Assembly (NCBI RefSeq): GCF_030406775.1
Contig: NZ_CP129119.1
Span: 2,697,501 to 2,761,500, forward strand
Reading direction: 5' to 3'
DNA length: 64,000 nt
DNA from: Sporosarcina trichiuri
GTDB taxonomy: Bacteria; Bacillota; Bacilli; Bacillales_A; Planococcaceae
Shown one piece after another: positions 31,760 to 40,962 of this stretch. Numbering within the stretch: position 1 is the stretch's first letter; each line of letters begins with the position of its first letter. The notes beneath the pieces are model-generated. The model was not told where the DNA came from. It made no database searches and saw only the letters and a program-made list of their open reading frames with translations. A program made the translations under genes and the position numbers.

Positions 31760-33047
31760 GGACCAGTTCGATTTTGTCCGGCAGCATATCCGGAAGAACC
31801 GGCTGCGTGTGTTCATGACGGTGCTCGCCGCTACAATGGGGACGGCTTTCCTCATCATCCTGGCGTCCGTCGGCTTCGGCATCCAGGACACGCTGCGCAA
31901 GGAAATCCTCGACAACCGGCTCGTCACGCAGATCGAGGTGTATGCGCAAGATTTGAATGCAGAGAAAGCGGAAAACATGAAGAAGATCGGGCATGTCAAT
32001 GCGGTCGTGCTGCGTCAGAGTGTCACAGCCTGGCAGAAGATGGAGCTCGACGGCTTCACCGGCCACAGTACACTGTCGGTCTCTGATTTTGAGGAAGAGG
32101 CGAAAGCCGGGTTTGCGCTCGATGAAGGGCGGCTGCCGGAAGACGCGCATGAAGTCGTCGTCGGTCATGACTTCGCAATAAGCCTCATTGATGAAGAAGC
32201 TGCCCAAGAGAAGACAGATGACGCAACGGCCGAGGACCCGGAATTGCCGACGTATAAAGAGCCTCTGCTCGGCAAAACATTCACGTACGAACTCGGCGAC
32301 TACATGAAAGACCAGTCATTCGGCAAGCCCGTGGAACTGACGATTGTCGGCATCGCAAAAGCCCCTGCCAAGGATTTCATCCAGGATAACCGTGTATACG
32401 CCGACGCTGCGCTCATCCCGGAGCTTGAGACAATCTATCAGGACGGAGTGTCGGAAGAAAACAGCGATCCACTGTTCGGACAGAACCTCAATGTCTATGC
32501 GGATGAACTCGAACATGTGAAATCGATTACGCAGACACTGAAGGACGATGGCTATGACGTCTATTCGATATCCGAGGAACTCGATCAGATCGACGTCTTC
32601 TTCCTTGCCCTGAAGGCAGGTCTGATCTTCGTCGGTACGATCGCCATCCTGATCTCGTCGATCGGCATCTTCAACACGATGACGATGGCGGTGACGGAGC
32701 GGACGCGTGAAATCGGTGTGATGAAAGCACTCGGCGCGAAGCCGAAACTCATCCAGCGGCTGTTCCTCCTGGAAAGTGCGTGGATCGGTCTGATCGGTAC
32801 GGTGATTGCGGTCATTCTGTCATACGGCGTCAGCCTGCTCGCCAATTATATCCTCCCGCTCATTGTCGGCGCTGCGCTCGGCGAAGAGGAATTCAGTGAA
32901 CTGAATGTGACCTTCTCGATCATCCCATGGCAGCTCGTGCTGATCGCTTCGGCCATCAGTCTCTCGGTTGCGATGGTATCCGGGTGGAGACCTGCCCGCA
33001 AAGCGACACAGATCGATGTCATCGATGCGCTTCGCCAGGAACTGTAA
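31749..33047 (+). CDS. ABC transporter permease, MacB/FtsX type
   Basis: 432 residues. One N-terminal membrane helix (~20-42) is followed by a large extracytoplasmic MacB periplasmic-like domain (~45-290), then three C-terminal helices of the FtsX domain (~295-315, 350-375, 400-420) with MAVTERTREIGVMKALGAKP between the first two, the hallmark cytoplasmic loop. GGAGGTGCCC sets ATG 31749 within the ATPase gene. Together they form a type VII ABC exporter; in Bacillota such pairs export peptides or give antibiotic resistance. No accessory membrane-fusion gene is adjacent. Confidence 0.88.
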   Translation: MQVKDQFDFVRQHIRKNRLRVFMTVLAATMGTAFLIILASVGFGIQDTLRKEILDNRLVTQIEVYAQDLNAEKAENMKKIGHVNAVVLRQSVTAWQKMELDGFTGHSTLSVSDFEEEAKAGFALDEGRLPEDAHEVVVGHDFAISLIDEEAAQEKTDDATAEDPELPTYKEPLLGKTFTYELGDYMKDQSFGKPVELTIVGIAKAPAKDFIQDNRVYADAALIPELETIYQDGVSEENSDPLFGQNLNVYADELEHVKSITQTLKDDGYDVYSISEELDQIDVFFLALKAGLIFVGTIAILISSIGIFNTMTMAVTERTREIGVMKALGAKPKLIQRLFLLESAWIGLIGTVIAVILSYGVSLLANYILPLIVGAALGEEEFSELNVTFSIIPWQLVLIASAISLSVAMVSGWRPARKATQIDVIDALRQEL

Positions 33048-33052
33048 TGTAA

Positions 33053-33080
33053 GGCCCGCTTCGTTCCCGGCGGGCTTTTC
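33053..33080 (+). terminator. Terminator after ABC permease
   Basis: GCCCGC-ttcgttcccg-GCGGGC followed by TTTTC. Confidence 0.7.
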
Positions 33081-33174
33081 TGCATTCATCCCCTATCGAA
33101 TATCTTTGATTTTGCCGCCGAGTTGCGGCATGATAGAAAGAGAGTGAAATTATTTGCGAAAAGGGGTTTTCAGG

Positions 33175-34557
33175 ATGGAGTACCGCATTGAACACGATAC
33201 ATTTGGTGAAATTCAAGTCCCTGCGGACAAACTGTGGGGCGCACAGACGCAGCGCAGTAAGCAGAACTTCAAAATCGGCGGCGAGCGCATTCCGACCGGC
33301 ATCATCCGGGCATTCGCGCATCTGAAGAAGTCGGCAGCCATCGCAAGCCACTCGTTCGGCAACCTGTCCGAACCGAAGATGAAAGCGATCGCACAGGCAG
33401 CGGATGAAGTGCTTGCAGGAAAGTGGGATGAACACTTCCCGCTTGTCGTCTGGCAGACAGGCAGCGGCACACAGTCGAATATGAATATGAACGAAGTGCT
33501 CGCAAACCGCGGCAACCAGCTCCTCGAAGAATGGGGCAGCGAAGAACGTCTCCATCCGAACGACGACGTCAACAAATCGCAGAGTTCGAACGATACATTC
33601 CCGACAGCCCTCCATGTGGCGGGTGTGATCGCCGTCGAGCGGGAACTGCTTCCGGCGCTCGAGAAACTGAAGAAAACACTGGGCGAAAAATCCGAAGCCT
33701 TCATGGACATCATCAAGATCGGACGGACGCACCTCCAGGACGCAACCCCGCTGACGCTCGGCCAGGAAATGAGCGGCTGGCACCGGATGCTCGAAAAGAC
33801 CGAAAAGATGCTGAAAGACAGTGTCCAGTCGATGAAAGAACTGGCAATCGGCGGTACGGCGGTCGGAACGGGCTTGAACGCACCGAAAGGATTCGGCGAC
33901 AAAGTGGCGGAGGAGATCACGAAGTCGGTCGGCATCCAGTTCACATCGGCCGAAAACAAGTTCCATGCGCTGACGAGCTATGATGAAGTCGTCTATACAC
34001 ATGGTGCCATGAAAGCACTCGCTGCGGACCTCATGAAAATCGCAAACGACGTGCGCTGGCTGGCAAGCGGTCCGCGTTCCGGCATCGGTGAAATCACGAT
34101 CCCTGAAAACGAGCCGGGAAGTTCGATCATGCCGGGCAAAGTGAACCCGACGCAGAGCGAAGCCCTGACGATGGTCGTCGCGCAAGTGATGGGGAACGAC
34201 GCAACAATCGGCTTCGCAGCAAGCCAGGGGAACTTCGAGCTGAACGTCTTCAAGCCGGTCATCATCTTCAATTTCCTGCAGACGGCGAAACTGCTGGCAG
34301 ATGGCATGGTCAGCTTCAATGACAACTGCGCCGTCGGCATCGAACCGAACCGGGAAGAGATCGACCGCAAAGTCAAAAACTCCCTGATGCTCGTGACAGC
34401 ACTGAACCCGCATATCGGGTATGAAAATGCTGCGAAGATCGCAAAGACTGCACATAAGGAAGGCACGACACTCAAAGAAGCGGCCCTGAAGACCGGCCTT
34501 CTGACGGAAGAGCAATTCGACGAGTGGGTCGATCCGTCGAAAATGACCGGACGCTGA
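33175..34557 (+). CDS. fumC: Fumarate hydratase, class II
   Basis: 460 residues, full length for the iron-independent class II enzyme. The aspartase/fumarase signature [11 protein letters not shown] is at about residues 315-325; [17 protein letters not shown] (~95), [16 protein letters not shown] and [16 protein letters not shown] supply the other active-site regions, including the catalytic Ser of the signature loop. It hydrates fumarate to L-malate in the TCA cycle. ATG 33175 follows AAAAGGGG. It has its own unit, between two terminators or gaps, and no other TCA gene is near. Confidence 0.95.
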   Translation: MEYRIEHDTFGEIQVPADKLWGAQTQRSKQNFKIGGERIPTGIIRAFAHLKKSAAIASHSFGNLSEPKMKAIAQAADEVLAGKWDEHFPLVVWQTGSGTQSNMNMNEVLANRGNQLLEEWGSEERLHPNDDVNKSQSSNDTFPTALHVAGVIAVERELLPALEKLKKTLGEKSEAFMDIIKIGRTHLQDATPLTLGQEMSGWHRMLEKTEKMLKDSVQSMKELAIGGTAVGTGLNAPKGFGDKVAEEITKSVGIQFTSAENKFHALTSYDEVVYTHGAMKALAADLMKIANDVRWLASGPRSGIGEITIPENEPGSSIMPGKVNPTQSEALTMVVAQVMGNDATIGFAASQGNFELNVFKPVIIFNFLQTAKLLADGMVSFNDNCAVGIEPNREEIDRKVKNSLMLVTALNPHIGYENAAKIAKTAHKEGTTLKEAALKTGLLTEEQFDEWVDPSKMTGR

Positions 34558-34633
34558 GCCGCCACAAAGTTGTAACCGCACGCCCCGGTGATTTGCGGTA
34601 TGCTGAACGGACAACCATGGAAAAGGAGTCGAC

Positions 34634-35188
34634 ATGATGAAAAAACTATTCATGCCCCTCATTCTTGCGTCCTTGCTGGTCCTGACAGCCTGCGGCAAGG
34701 AAGCGGCAAAACCGGTCCACGAGCATGGCGGCACAGGTGCGGCAGACAGCAGTGCCGTCCAACAGAGCAAAGGCGCAGATCTTGCTGTCGGGGAACAGCA
34801 GCAGCTGCCGAACGGTGACCTGCTGCAGGTTACAGCATCCGCTGATGAGCTGCCGGCTTTCCTTGCGGAGAAATCCGAAGACCTGCAGCTCGTCTACCAA
34901 GTCGCAGGCAATGCGGAGGATATCCTGAAGTGGATGCCCTGCTACTGCGGATGCGCGGACAGCGCAGCGCACGGCAGCAACCTGAACTGTTTTGTCGATG
35001 AAATCCGGGAAGACGGCGCGGTCGTCTGGGATGATCACGGCACCCGCTGCAACGTCTGTGTGGAGATCGCGGTCAAATCGGTAACCATGGCGAAAGAAGG
35101 AAAAACGCTGAAGGAAATCCGGGAGAAAATCGACAGCGATTATAAGGAAGGCTACGCGCGTCCGACTGACACGCCGATGCCTGCATGA
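34634..35188 (+). CDS. PCYCGC-motif lipoprotein
   Basis: 184 residues. Type II signal peptide ending LVLTAC (lipidated Cys20). A His-containing linker (VHEHGG) leads to the domain that names the family: PCYCGCADSAAHGSNLNCF (~101-120), and further on RCNVCVEIA. The six clustered Cys plus His residues look suited to bind a metal or form disulfides outside the membrane. Family function is not established. AAAAGGAGTC before ATGATG sets the start. A terminator follows at 35199. Confidence 0.88.
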   Translation: MMKKLFMPLILASLLVLTACGKEAAKPVHEHGGTGAADSSAVQQSKGADLAVGEQQQLPNGDLLQVTASADELPAFLAEKSEDLQLVYQVAGNAEDILKWMPCYCGCADSAAHGSNLNCFVDEIREDGAVVWDDHGTRCNVCVEIAVKSVTMAKEGKTLKEIREKIDSDYKEGYARPTDTPMPA

Positions 35189-35198
35189 ACCGAACAGA

Positions 35199-35227
35199 AC
35201 AGGTCCTCTCCGGAGGGCCTGTTTTTG
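35199..35227 (+). terminator. Terminator after PCYCGC lipoprotein
   Basis: ACAGGtCCTC-tccg-GAGGgCCTGT followed by TTTTTG. Confidence 0.75.
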
Positions 35228-35473
35228 CGTGCAGAACGACGTAATCCGGGTGTACTGAAAACACCTGAAAACCCTTTCAGGACGGGCTTGAACCATTATG
35301 GTTGTATTCCGTTCACAGGTGGTCTATGATCATTGTCATGCGAGCGGGAAAAGGACGGATATTTACTATTCTGACAGTATGAAATGGGGTTCCTTTTTCG
35401 TATGGATGGGCGTATGCTTGCTAATAGATTTTTTGAGAGTATGCAGACGTGAACACTGCGTAGGAGGGGTACA

Positions 35474-35980
35474 ATGGTTTTTGAAGGCAATAACAAAATA
35501 CGCAAAAAAATACTGCAGGCAGTCGCAGGACTGACCAACGAGGAGTTCAACCGGAAACCTGCGGACGGCGGCTGGTCGCCGAAGCAGATCCTCGAGCATC
35601 TCTCGCTCATGGAAACACTGATCGCATCGAATGTCGCCAAGGAATTGAAAAATCCAGACAGTCCGAAAGCGATGAAAAAACCGATTTCCATTTCCACCAA
35701 CCGGATCATCAAAGTCGACGCACCGGAACGCACTGTTCCTTCCGATACATTCAAAACGCTTTGTGAAATGAAACAGGAACTGCACAATTCCCGTCTGTTC
35801 CTGCTGGACGTCTATGACAGCAGCAATAAGGACTGCCTGATGGCCAAATCATTCAAGCATCCGATCTTCGGCCAGATTCCTCTCTGCCAATGGTTCCCGT
35901 TCGTCGGTCTTCACGAAAAACGGCACCTGAAGCAGCTGCGGGACACAATCGAGTCACTGCAGCTGCAAAAGGCGATTTGA
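35474..35980 (+). CDS. DinB-family protein
   Basis: 168 residues forming the DinB/YfiT four-helix bundle. GGWSPKQILEHLSLME (~31-46) contributes the first metal-ligand His and LHEKRHLKQLRDTIE (~146-160) the other two, the usual triad for a divalent metal. Many family members are thiol transferases that use bacillithiol or act in stress responses, but the partner here is unknown. TAGGAGGGG precedes ATG at 35474. It stands alone with a terminator after it. No SOS (LexA) box is visible upstream despite the family name. Confidence 0.85.
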   Translation: MVFEGNNKIRKKILQAVAGLTNEEFNRKPADGGWSPKQILEHLSLMETLIASNVAKELKNPDSPKAMKKPISISTNRIIKVDAPERTVPSDTFKTLCEMKQELHNSRLFLLDVYDSSNKDCLMAKSFKHPIFGQIPLCQWFPFVGLHEKRHLKQLRDTIESLQLQKAI

Positions 35981-35993
35981 CTATATTATAAGA

Positions 35994-36027
35994 CAGCCCC
36001 TTGCGTAAGATGCAGGGGCTGCTTTTT
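35994..36027 (+). terminator. Terminator after DinB gene
   Basis: CAGCCCCT (35994-36001) / AGGGGCTG (36014-36021) followed by CTTTTTG. Confidence 0.8.
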
Positions 36028-36171
36028 GTTCTATGAACTTTGGATAGAAATGTGTTGAAGAAATTGTGACATTTTACATGTAGTATTGTAATTTCCTCTG
36101 CATATACTATACTGACATAGTACCTTTCACACGATTGGAAGGACGATATATAGAGAGAGCAAGGGAAGAGA

Positions 36172-36726
36172 ATGAACGAACAATTGAATGAACAGATCCT
36201 CGGGACAATCCGCACGACGATGGCAGCTGTGAGTATGGAGCTGGATATCATTGAACAGACGACTGGCGTCAACATGATGTATGACTTCATCGACCATTGT
36301 ATTTTAGTCGACATAGAGCGGCTGTGCGAAGCGAGGTTGGAAATGGAAGAACCGCTGCCGCTTCTGGAGTATGTCACAGCACTGACGCTGCATGAACTTG
36401 GCCACGCCATGGACAGAAAAGCGCTTCTTGATTCACTGCCGCAGACGCGTGAGATCATTGACTTGAAGCGTCGGTACAGCTGGCGCGAACTATCCCGGAG
36501 TATGCCGCTGATGAAGAAACTCATCGACGAAAATGAACGGGATTACGCATTCGAACAAACCGCCTGGCACAACGCATCCCGCATGAACCGGATGTGCAGA
36601 CTGGTGGACCCGAAGCGCCTGAACGAGATGCAGATCCACGGACTCCGCACATATGAAAAATCCTTCGAACACGACCGGGTCGTCTATGAAGGGCTGGCGG
36701 CGGCCGAAACAGCAATGGCCGACTGA
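36172..36726 (+). CDS. Hypothetical protein with HELGH zinc-protease-like motif
   Basis: 184 residues, soluble. HELGHAMD at residues 74-81 is a perfect HExxH zinc-metallopeptidase motif in a predicted helix (VTALTLHELGHAMDRKALLD). Downstream Glu-rich helix KLIDENERDYAFEQTAWHNASR (~118-140) could supply the third ligand, as in gluzincins, where a Glu in an ExxxD/E-like helix completes the site. The protein lacks signal or membrane segments, so it acts inside the cell if at all. I recognise no named family. AGGGAAGAGA precedes the ATG. Array 3 follows it. Confidence 0.7.
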   Translation: MNEQLNEQILGTIRTTMAAVSMELDIIEQTTGVNMMYDFIDHCILVDIERLCEARLEMEEPLPLLEYVTALTLHELGHAMDRKALLDSLPQTREIIDLKRRYSWRELSRSMPLMKKLIDENERDYAFEQTAWHNASRMNRMCRLVDPKRLNEMQIHGLRTYEKSFEHDRVVYEGLAAAETAMAD

Positions 36727-36789
36727 CATGAACCCTCCCGCTGCCCTGCAGCCGGAGGGTTTTCCAATGCAGTCCGTCGAGAATTGCTG

Positions 36790-36962
36790 AAAGTGATCAT
36801 AAATCCCAGTTTCCGCTCATAAACCTGGCAAAGTGATCATAAATCTCAGTTTCCGCTCATAAACCGGTGAAAGTGATCATAAATCCCAGTTTCCGCTCAT
36901 AACCCAGCAAAAGTGATCATAAACCCAGATTAGCGCTCATAAACCCGCGAAAGTAATCATTC
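36790..36962 (+). repeat. Tandem array 3: nine units exactly 20 bp apart
   Basis: TCAT begins at 36797, 36817, 36837, 36857, 36877, 36897, 36917, 36937 and 36957. Units alternate strictly: AAGTGATCATAAA then TTCCGCTCATAAA, giving a 40-bp composite period. Spacers such as TCCCAGTTT recur. The last unit is decayed (AAGTAATCATTCC). Confidence 0.92.
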
Positions 36963-37195
36963 CCGCCCGCGTCCGGCTCCACTGCCAGCCGTGCCGCCCA
37001 GCCGCTAAGAAAAAGGCAAGTCAAAGACCTGCTTGTGGCTCCGTTTCACTCCGCGTTTTCTGTGGAGCCGTACAAGAACTGCGCCAGCTGCACCAGTACT
37101 CATTACCCCGCGTAAAAAGTGCTCACGTTCCTCCACCGCCCACCCTGCTGCCGTCTGCTATACTGGGAGCATCGAAGCAGAAGGAGGAATGCAGC
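36963..37195. other. Gap after array 3 with shared module
   Basis: GC-rich sequence and the module at 37021-37066. Near its end GAAGGAGGAATGC supplies the ribosome-binding site of the Dph6-like gene. No terminator for the upstream gene was found apart from weak CCCTCC/GGAGGG pairing at 36732-36758. Confidence 0.5.
37021..37066 (+). repeat. Conserved module downstream of array 3
   Basis: CCTGCTTGTGGCTCCG...GTTTTCTGTGGAGCC; GGCTCC and GGAGCC can pair. Related to 19021-19066 and 30689-30735. Confidence 0.6.
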
Positions 37196-37861
37196 ATGAC
37201 CAACAGAAAATTCACAGCGTCCTGGAGCGGCGGCAAGGACTCCGCCATGGCTGTCTATAAAGCGGTGCAGCAAGGGGATGAGCTCGCACGCGTCTGGACC
37301 ATGTTCGAAGAGGAGGCGGACCGTTCGCGCTCCCATGCCCTGCCGGAAGCGGTCCTCCGTGCGCAGGCCGGCAGCCTCGGTGCCCCGTTCGTAAAACGGC
37401 GGGCGTCATGGGAAACGTACGAAGCCCAATTCATCGATGCAATGCAGGAGTCGGCAAACGACGGGATCCGCTTCGGTGTGTTCGGGGACATCGATCTGGA
37501 GGATCACCGCACGTGGGTCCGGCAGATGAGCGGGCGCGCCGGGGTGACGGCGCTGCACCCGCTGTGGGATATCCCCCGGCGGCAATTGCTCGAAGAATTC
37601 ATCAGCGCGGGGTTCGAAGCGTATATTATTGTCATCGACACTGCAAGGATGCCCGCAGAGTTCCTCGGCCGGCGGTTCACCGTCAGTCTGATGGATGAAC
37701 TCGAACAGCTCGGAATCGACAGCTGCGGGGAAGCGGGGGAATTCCATACTGTCGTTGCGGACGGGCCGATTTTCAGCAGCCGGATTCCGCTCCGGTTCGG
37801 TGAAGCAGTGACACACGGGAATTATCTATTCCTGCCGACGCACATTGCGGAGGCCGACTAA
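37196..37861 (+). CDS. Dph6-like ATP-pyrophosphatase (diphthine--ammonia ligase family)
   Basis: 221 residues. SWSGGKDSAMAVYKA (~9-23) is the PP-loop that binds ATP in the alpha-hydrolase fold; FGVFGDIDLEDHRTWV, HPLWDIPRRQLLEEFI and GEAGEFHTVVADGP (~182-195) are the ordered motifs of the DUF71/Dph6 family. Archaeal and eukaryotic members amidate diphthine on elongation factor 2, which bacteria lack; bacterial members have an unknown substrate. AAGGAGGAATG sets the start. The lipoprotein gene lies 18 bp downstream, likely co-transcribed. Confidence 0.87.
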   Translation: MTNRKFTASWSGGKDSAMAVYKAVQQGDELARVWTMFEEEADRSRSHALPEAVLRAQAGSLGAPFVKRRASWETYEAQFIDAMQESANDGIRFGVFGDIDLEDHRTWVRQMSGRAGVTALHPLWDIPRRQLLEEFISAGFEAYIIVIDTARMPAEFLGRRFTVSLMDELEQLGIDSCGEAGEFHTVVADGPIFSSRIPLRFGEAVTHGNYLFLPTHIAEAD

Positions 37862-37879
37862 CAGACAAAGGGGATGCAT

Positions 37880-38455
37880 GTGAAACGGATCATGGCAGGA
37901 ACGGTGCTTCTTCTGCTGTGCGGCAGCCTGCTGGCAGGGTGTTTCGGAACGAAATCCGTCACGTTCACACACCGTCCGCTGACCGAAGACGAACAGCAGC
38001 TGATCTATGCAGCGGGCGGGGTGGATGCCCTCCACTTCACATCGGAGAAAGGACTGCCCGCAGGTGAGACGATCCAGCTGTCACTGGAACAGTTCGAACA
38101 GGGGAACTTTGTTGCAACACTTGGAGAAACGGCATGGATCGGCGGAGACGACCGGCCGGCCCATATCGGGTTCGGTGTGCAGCCGGCGGACGACCACACA
38201 CCCGAACGGCTGCTGTTCAGCGGGACGGAAGAGCGGCTGATGCCGGAGCTCGAAGCGATGCCTGGCGGGTCGGCGCTTGCACCTGCCTTCGAGAAGGAAC
38301 TCGTCCTGAAAAAAGGGGAAGCGGCGGTACTCGCTTATTATATCGTCTCTGCGAGCGGCCGTGTCGAAACCGTCTACCCGTCGGATGAAGACATGCTCGC
38401 CCGTCTGCAGGAGAATGACAGATGCCTCCTCGTGAAGGCGGAATGGCCGAAGTAG
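37880..38455 (+). CDS. Lipoprotein, unknown function
   Basis: 191 residues from GTG 37880, chosen because AAAGGGG is 6 bp upstream; an in-frame ATG at 37874 touches that site. Signal peptide VKRIMAGTVLLLLCGSLLAGC gives lipidation at the Cys of LAGC. The mature domain is beta-rich with an acidic surface and no known motif; the region PADDHTPERLLFSGTEERLMPELEAM looks like a loop and helix. Immediately follows the Dph6-like gene and precedes a strong terminator shared with the MFS gene. Confidence 0.7.
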   Translation: MKRIMAGTVLLLLCGSLLAGCFGTKSVTFTHRPLTEDEQQLIYAAGGVDALHFTSEKGLPAGETIQLSLEQFEQGNFVATLGETAWIGGDDRPAHIGFGVQPADDHTPERLLFSGTEERLMPELEAMPGGSALAPAFEKELVLKKGEAAVLAYYIVSASGRVETVYPSDEDMLARLQENDRCLLVKAEWPK

Positions 38456-38475
38456 GCAGATCCTATGCATGCAAA

Positions 38476-38512
38476 ACCCCCACCCGGGATCCAGGTCCCG
38501 GGCGGGGGTCTT
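38476..38512. terminator. Convergent terminator
   Basis: ACCCCCACCCGGG (38476-38488) / CCCGGGCGGGGGT (38497-38509); T-rich on both strands. Serves the lipoprotein gene and the DHA2 transporter. Confidence 0.85.
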
Positions 38513-38517
38513 CTTGT

Positions 38518-40143
38518 TCATTGACCAGAAGCGGCCAGCTGCTGTTCCTCTGCCTCCAGCCGTTCACTGTCCGCAGCATCCTGCTTATACTGCCTGCTGA
38601 ACAGGACGGTGATCACGATGATCAGCAGCGCCATCACGGCCGTCGTGATGTAGATCGGTTCATAAGCCTGATGGGCCGCCTGCTGGAACGCTTCGTGGAT
38701 GGCATCGCGGACATCCGGCGACGGGATCTTGTCGATCTTCGATTGGAGATCGCCATAGCTGCCGCCCTGGATCTGCTCCATCGAACCGGCCGGCATATCG
38801 GCCGGATTGACACCGTGCTCTTTCAGTTTCTGCGGAATCAGGTCACCGATCTTGCTGAACCCGTTCTGGATGAATACCGCAAAAATGGTGGGGGAAATCG
38901 TCAGGCCGATCTGCCGGGCGACGGACAGCGTGCCGATGGCGGATCCCTTCTGCGTGCCGGCCGCATTGGATGTCAGCACGGTCAGCGGGGCGCCGAGGAC
39001 GAAACCGAATCCGATCCCTGCAATGACAGAGAAGATGATGAACGTCAGCTTCGTCTCCGTGAAGAGGCCGAGACCGCCGAATCCGATGATGCCGATCAAT
39101 CCAGCGAAAATGAGCGTTTTCAAAGGACCTTTTTTATCCACAAAGTAACCGCCTCCGCCCGCGCCGATTCCAGATGCGAGCGCGAGAGGAGTCATCCAAT
39201 ACCCGGATTTCGCGGCGGAAATGCCGAGGATCTGCTGGGCGAATGATGGGATGAAAATGATCGCGCCGATGAACGTACCGGACAGCAGTCCCATAACCAT
39301 GGTCATTGCATACGTCGGTTTGCGCAGCAGGCTGTAGGGGAGGATCGGGTCGATGGCATCCCCTCGCTCATTCCGTTTCTCGACGTAAATCAGCACTGCG
39401 AAGACTGCAATACCGAGCAGCAGCAATCCGAGAACGCTCCATTTCGCCGCGTCTTCAGTGAACGAACCGCCCTGACCGATATTATTCACAGCAAACATGA
39501 TGCTGAGGATCGAGAACGACAGCAGGCTGATGCCGAGGAAGTCGATCTTCGACATGACATATGATTTCGTTTCGTGCAGGGAGAAGATCCCGAACACCAC
39601 CAGCGCAATCCCGATCGGCACGTTGATGAGGAACAGCCAGTGCCAGTTGCCGGTCAGGTCGATCAGGAAACTCCCGATATTCGGACCGACGACAGACGCA
39701 ATCCCGTTCATGCCGCCGAGCAGGCCGAGCATGCTGCCCTGCTTCTCTTTCGTGAATGTACTGAGGACATGGGAACTCGCGATGATGAAGATCCCGCCAC
39801 CTCCGAATGACTGGAACAGACGGGCTGCCAGGAACAGACTGAAGTTCGGACTGAGTGCGACCCCGAGGGACCCGATCGTGAAGATTGCGATTTCAATCAG
39901 GAATAATTTTTTCCGGCCATACCGGTCGGCGAGTTTCCCGACAATCGGTGTCATCACGGCCAGACCCAATGTGTATAGCGTAATGCCCCAGGACCCTTGC
40001 GTTGCGCTCACATCGAAGGAAGAGTTGATGGTCGTAAGCGCTGCACTGATGATCCCGTTGTCGAGCGCCGCCATGAATACACCGACCAGCAGGACGACAA
40101 ATCCAATATTGACTTTCGAAGTTTTTTCCGCTGCTATGTTCAT
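38518..40143 (-). CDS. MFS multidrug transporter, DHA2 (EmrB/QacA) family
   Basis: 541 residues with 14 membrane segments. LDNGIISAALTTI in helix 1 (motif D1), GKLADRYGRKKLFL (motif A), and GMNGIASVVGPNIGSFLIDLTGNWHWLFLINVPIG (motif C, the antiporter motif) identify a 14-helix proton antiporter. An unusually long outer loop between the last helices (~430-510) contains Pro/Gln/Asp-rich sequence. Exports drugs or lipid-like compounds; the true substrate is unknown. GGAGGTG sets the start. No regulator is adjacent. Confidence 0.88.
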   Translation of the reverse strand: MNIAAEKTSKVNIGFVVLLVGVFMAALDNGIISAALTTINSSFDVSATQGSWGITLYTLGLAVMTPIVGKLADRYGRKKLFLIEIAIFTIGSLGVALSPNFSLFLAARLFQSFGGGGIFIIASSHVLSTFTKEKQGSMLGLLGGMNGIASVVGPNIGSFLIDLTGNWHWLFLINVPIGIALVVFGIFSLHETKSYVMSKIDFLGISLLSFSILSIMFAVNNIGQGGSFTEDAAKWSVLGLLLLGIAVFAVLIYVEKRNERGDAIDPILPYSLLRKPTYAMTMVMGLLSGTFIGAIIFIPSFAQQILGISAAKSGYWMTPLALASGIGAGGGGYFVDKKGPLKTLIFAGLIGIIGFGGLGLFTETKLTFIIFSVIAGIGFGFVLGAPLTVLTSNAAGTQKGSAIGTLSVARQIGLTISPTIFAVFIQNGFSKIGDLIPQKLKEHGVNPADMPAGSMEQIQGGSYGDLQSKIDKIPSPDVRDAIHEAFQQAAHQAYEPIYITTAVMALLIIVITVLFSRQYKQDAADSERLEAEEQQLAASGQ

Positions 40144-40304
40144 TACACCTCCATCTGGTAACTTGCTGCAGCTGTACTTGCTGCTCGCTGGAAATCATCT
40201 TATCTACCTACTGTACCACCCGCAGGTGAACGTAAGATAAACGCAAGATTACAAGTTCAGCAGGCAGCGAAGCCACCTCACCTGCAACAGCGGTCTGCCG
40301 GATC

Positions 40305-40847
40305 TCATACCTTCCAGTCTGCCGCCAGCATGCTGTAGACCGCCAAGTCATGGAAGTGATCGTACAGGAACTCGCCGTCCCGCTGGATCCCTTCCAGCCG
40401 GAACCCCAGCCGTTCGGGGATTGCCCGGCTCTTCAAATTCTCCGTCCCGCAGCGGATCTCGACCCGGTTCAGTTTGTAGACCGTGAACGCGTAGTCCAGC
40501 AGGGCGCCGACAGCAGCGGTCATGACCCCTTTCCCCTGATGTCCGTCTGCGAGCCAATAGCCGATGCTCGTACTGCGGTTCGTCCAATTGATGGTATGGA
40601 ACCCGACCATGCCGGCAAGTTCTCCATCCACCACAATACCCGCCTGGAACCCGTCATGGCCGGCAAACTGCTGCAGCCACATGGTGATAACGGGGCGGTA
40701 GCTCTCCGGCGACAGCGCGCCATCGACCCACGGCAGCCATTCCCGCAAGTGACCGCGTGAGCTGTGGACCGTCTGGAACAGTTCCTCCGCATCCTCCTGT
40801 TCCAGCAGTTTCAGTGACACGGTTTCCGAGACTTTCATGACAAACAT
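40305..40847 (-). CDS. GNAT N-acetyltransferase, RimJ/RimL type
   Basis: 180 residues. The N-terminal LKLLEQEDAEELFQTVHSSR and REWLPWVDG are typical of ribosomal-protein serine acetyltransferase-like enzymes. The acetyl-CoA loop ADGHQGKGVMTAAVGALLDYAF (~105-125) and NRVEIRCGTENLKSRAIPERLGFRLEG give motifs A and B of the GNAT fold. ATG 40847 is favoured because GGGGG is 6 bp upstream; other in-frame ATGs lie nearby. It acetylates an amine, possibly a protein N-terminus, but the substrate is not identified. Confidence 0.85.
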   Translation of the reverse strand: MFVMKVSETVSLKLLEQEDAEELFQTVHSSRGHLREWLPWVDGALSPESYRPVITMWLQQFAGHDGFQAGIVVDGELAGMVGFHTINWTNRSTSIGYWLADGHQGKGVMTAAVGALLDYAFTVYKLNRVEIRCGTENLKSRAIPERLGFRLEGIQRDGEFLYDHFHDLAVYSMLAADWKV

Positions 40848-40962
40848 AGACATCCCCCATTCTGTAATCCTTTCATTGTACCAAAAAGCTGCCATTCCTC
40901 AATTTCAGTGCAGATATTTTCAAAGAAATTGTGAGGCGGAATGAAAAAAACTTAAAACCTAG

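Noticed and set aside
35298..35534. 78-codon frame overlapping the start of the DinB gene
   Set aside because: It overlaps DinB by 61 bp in another frame and its composition changes midway; no ribosome-binding site at its start.
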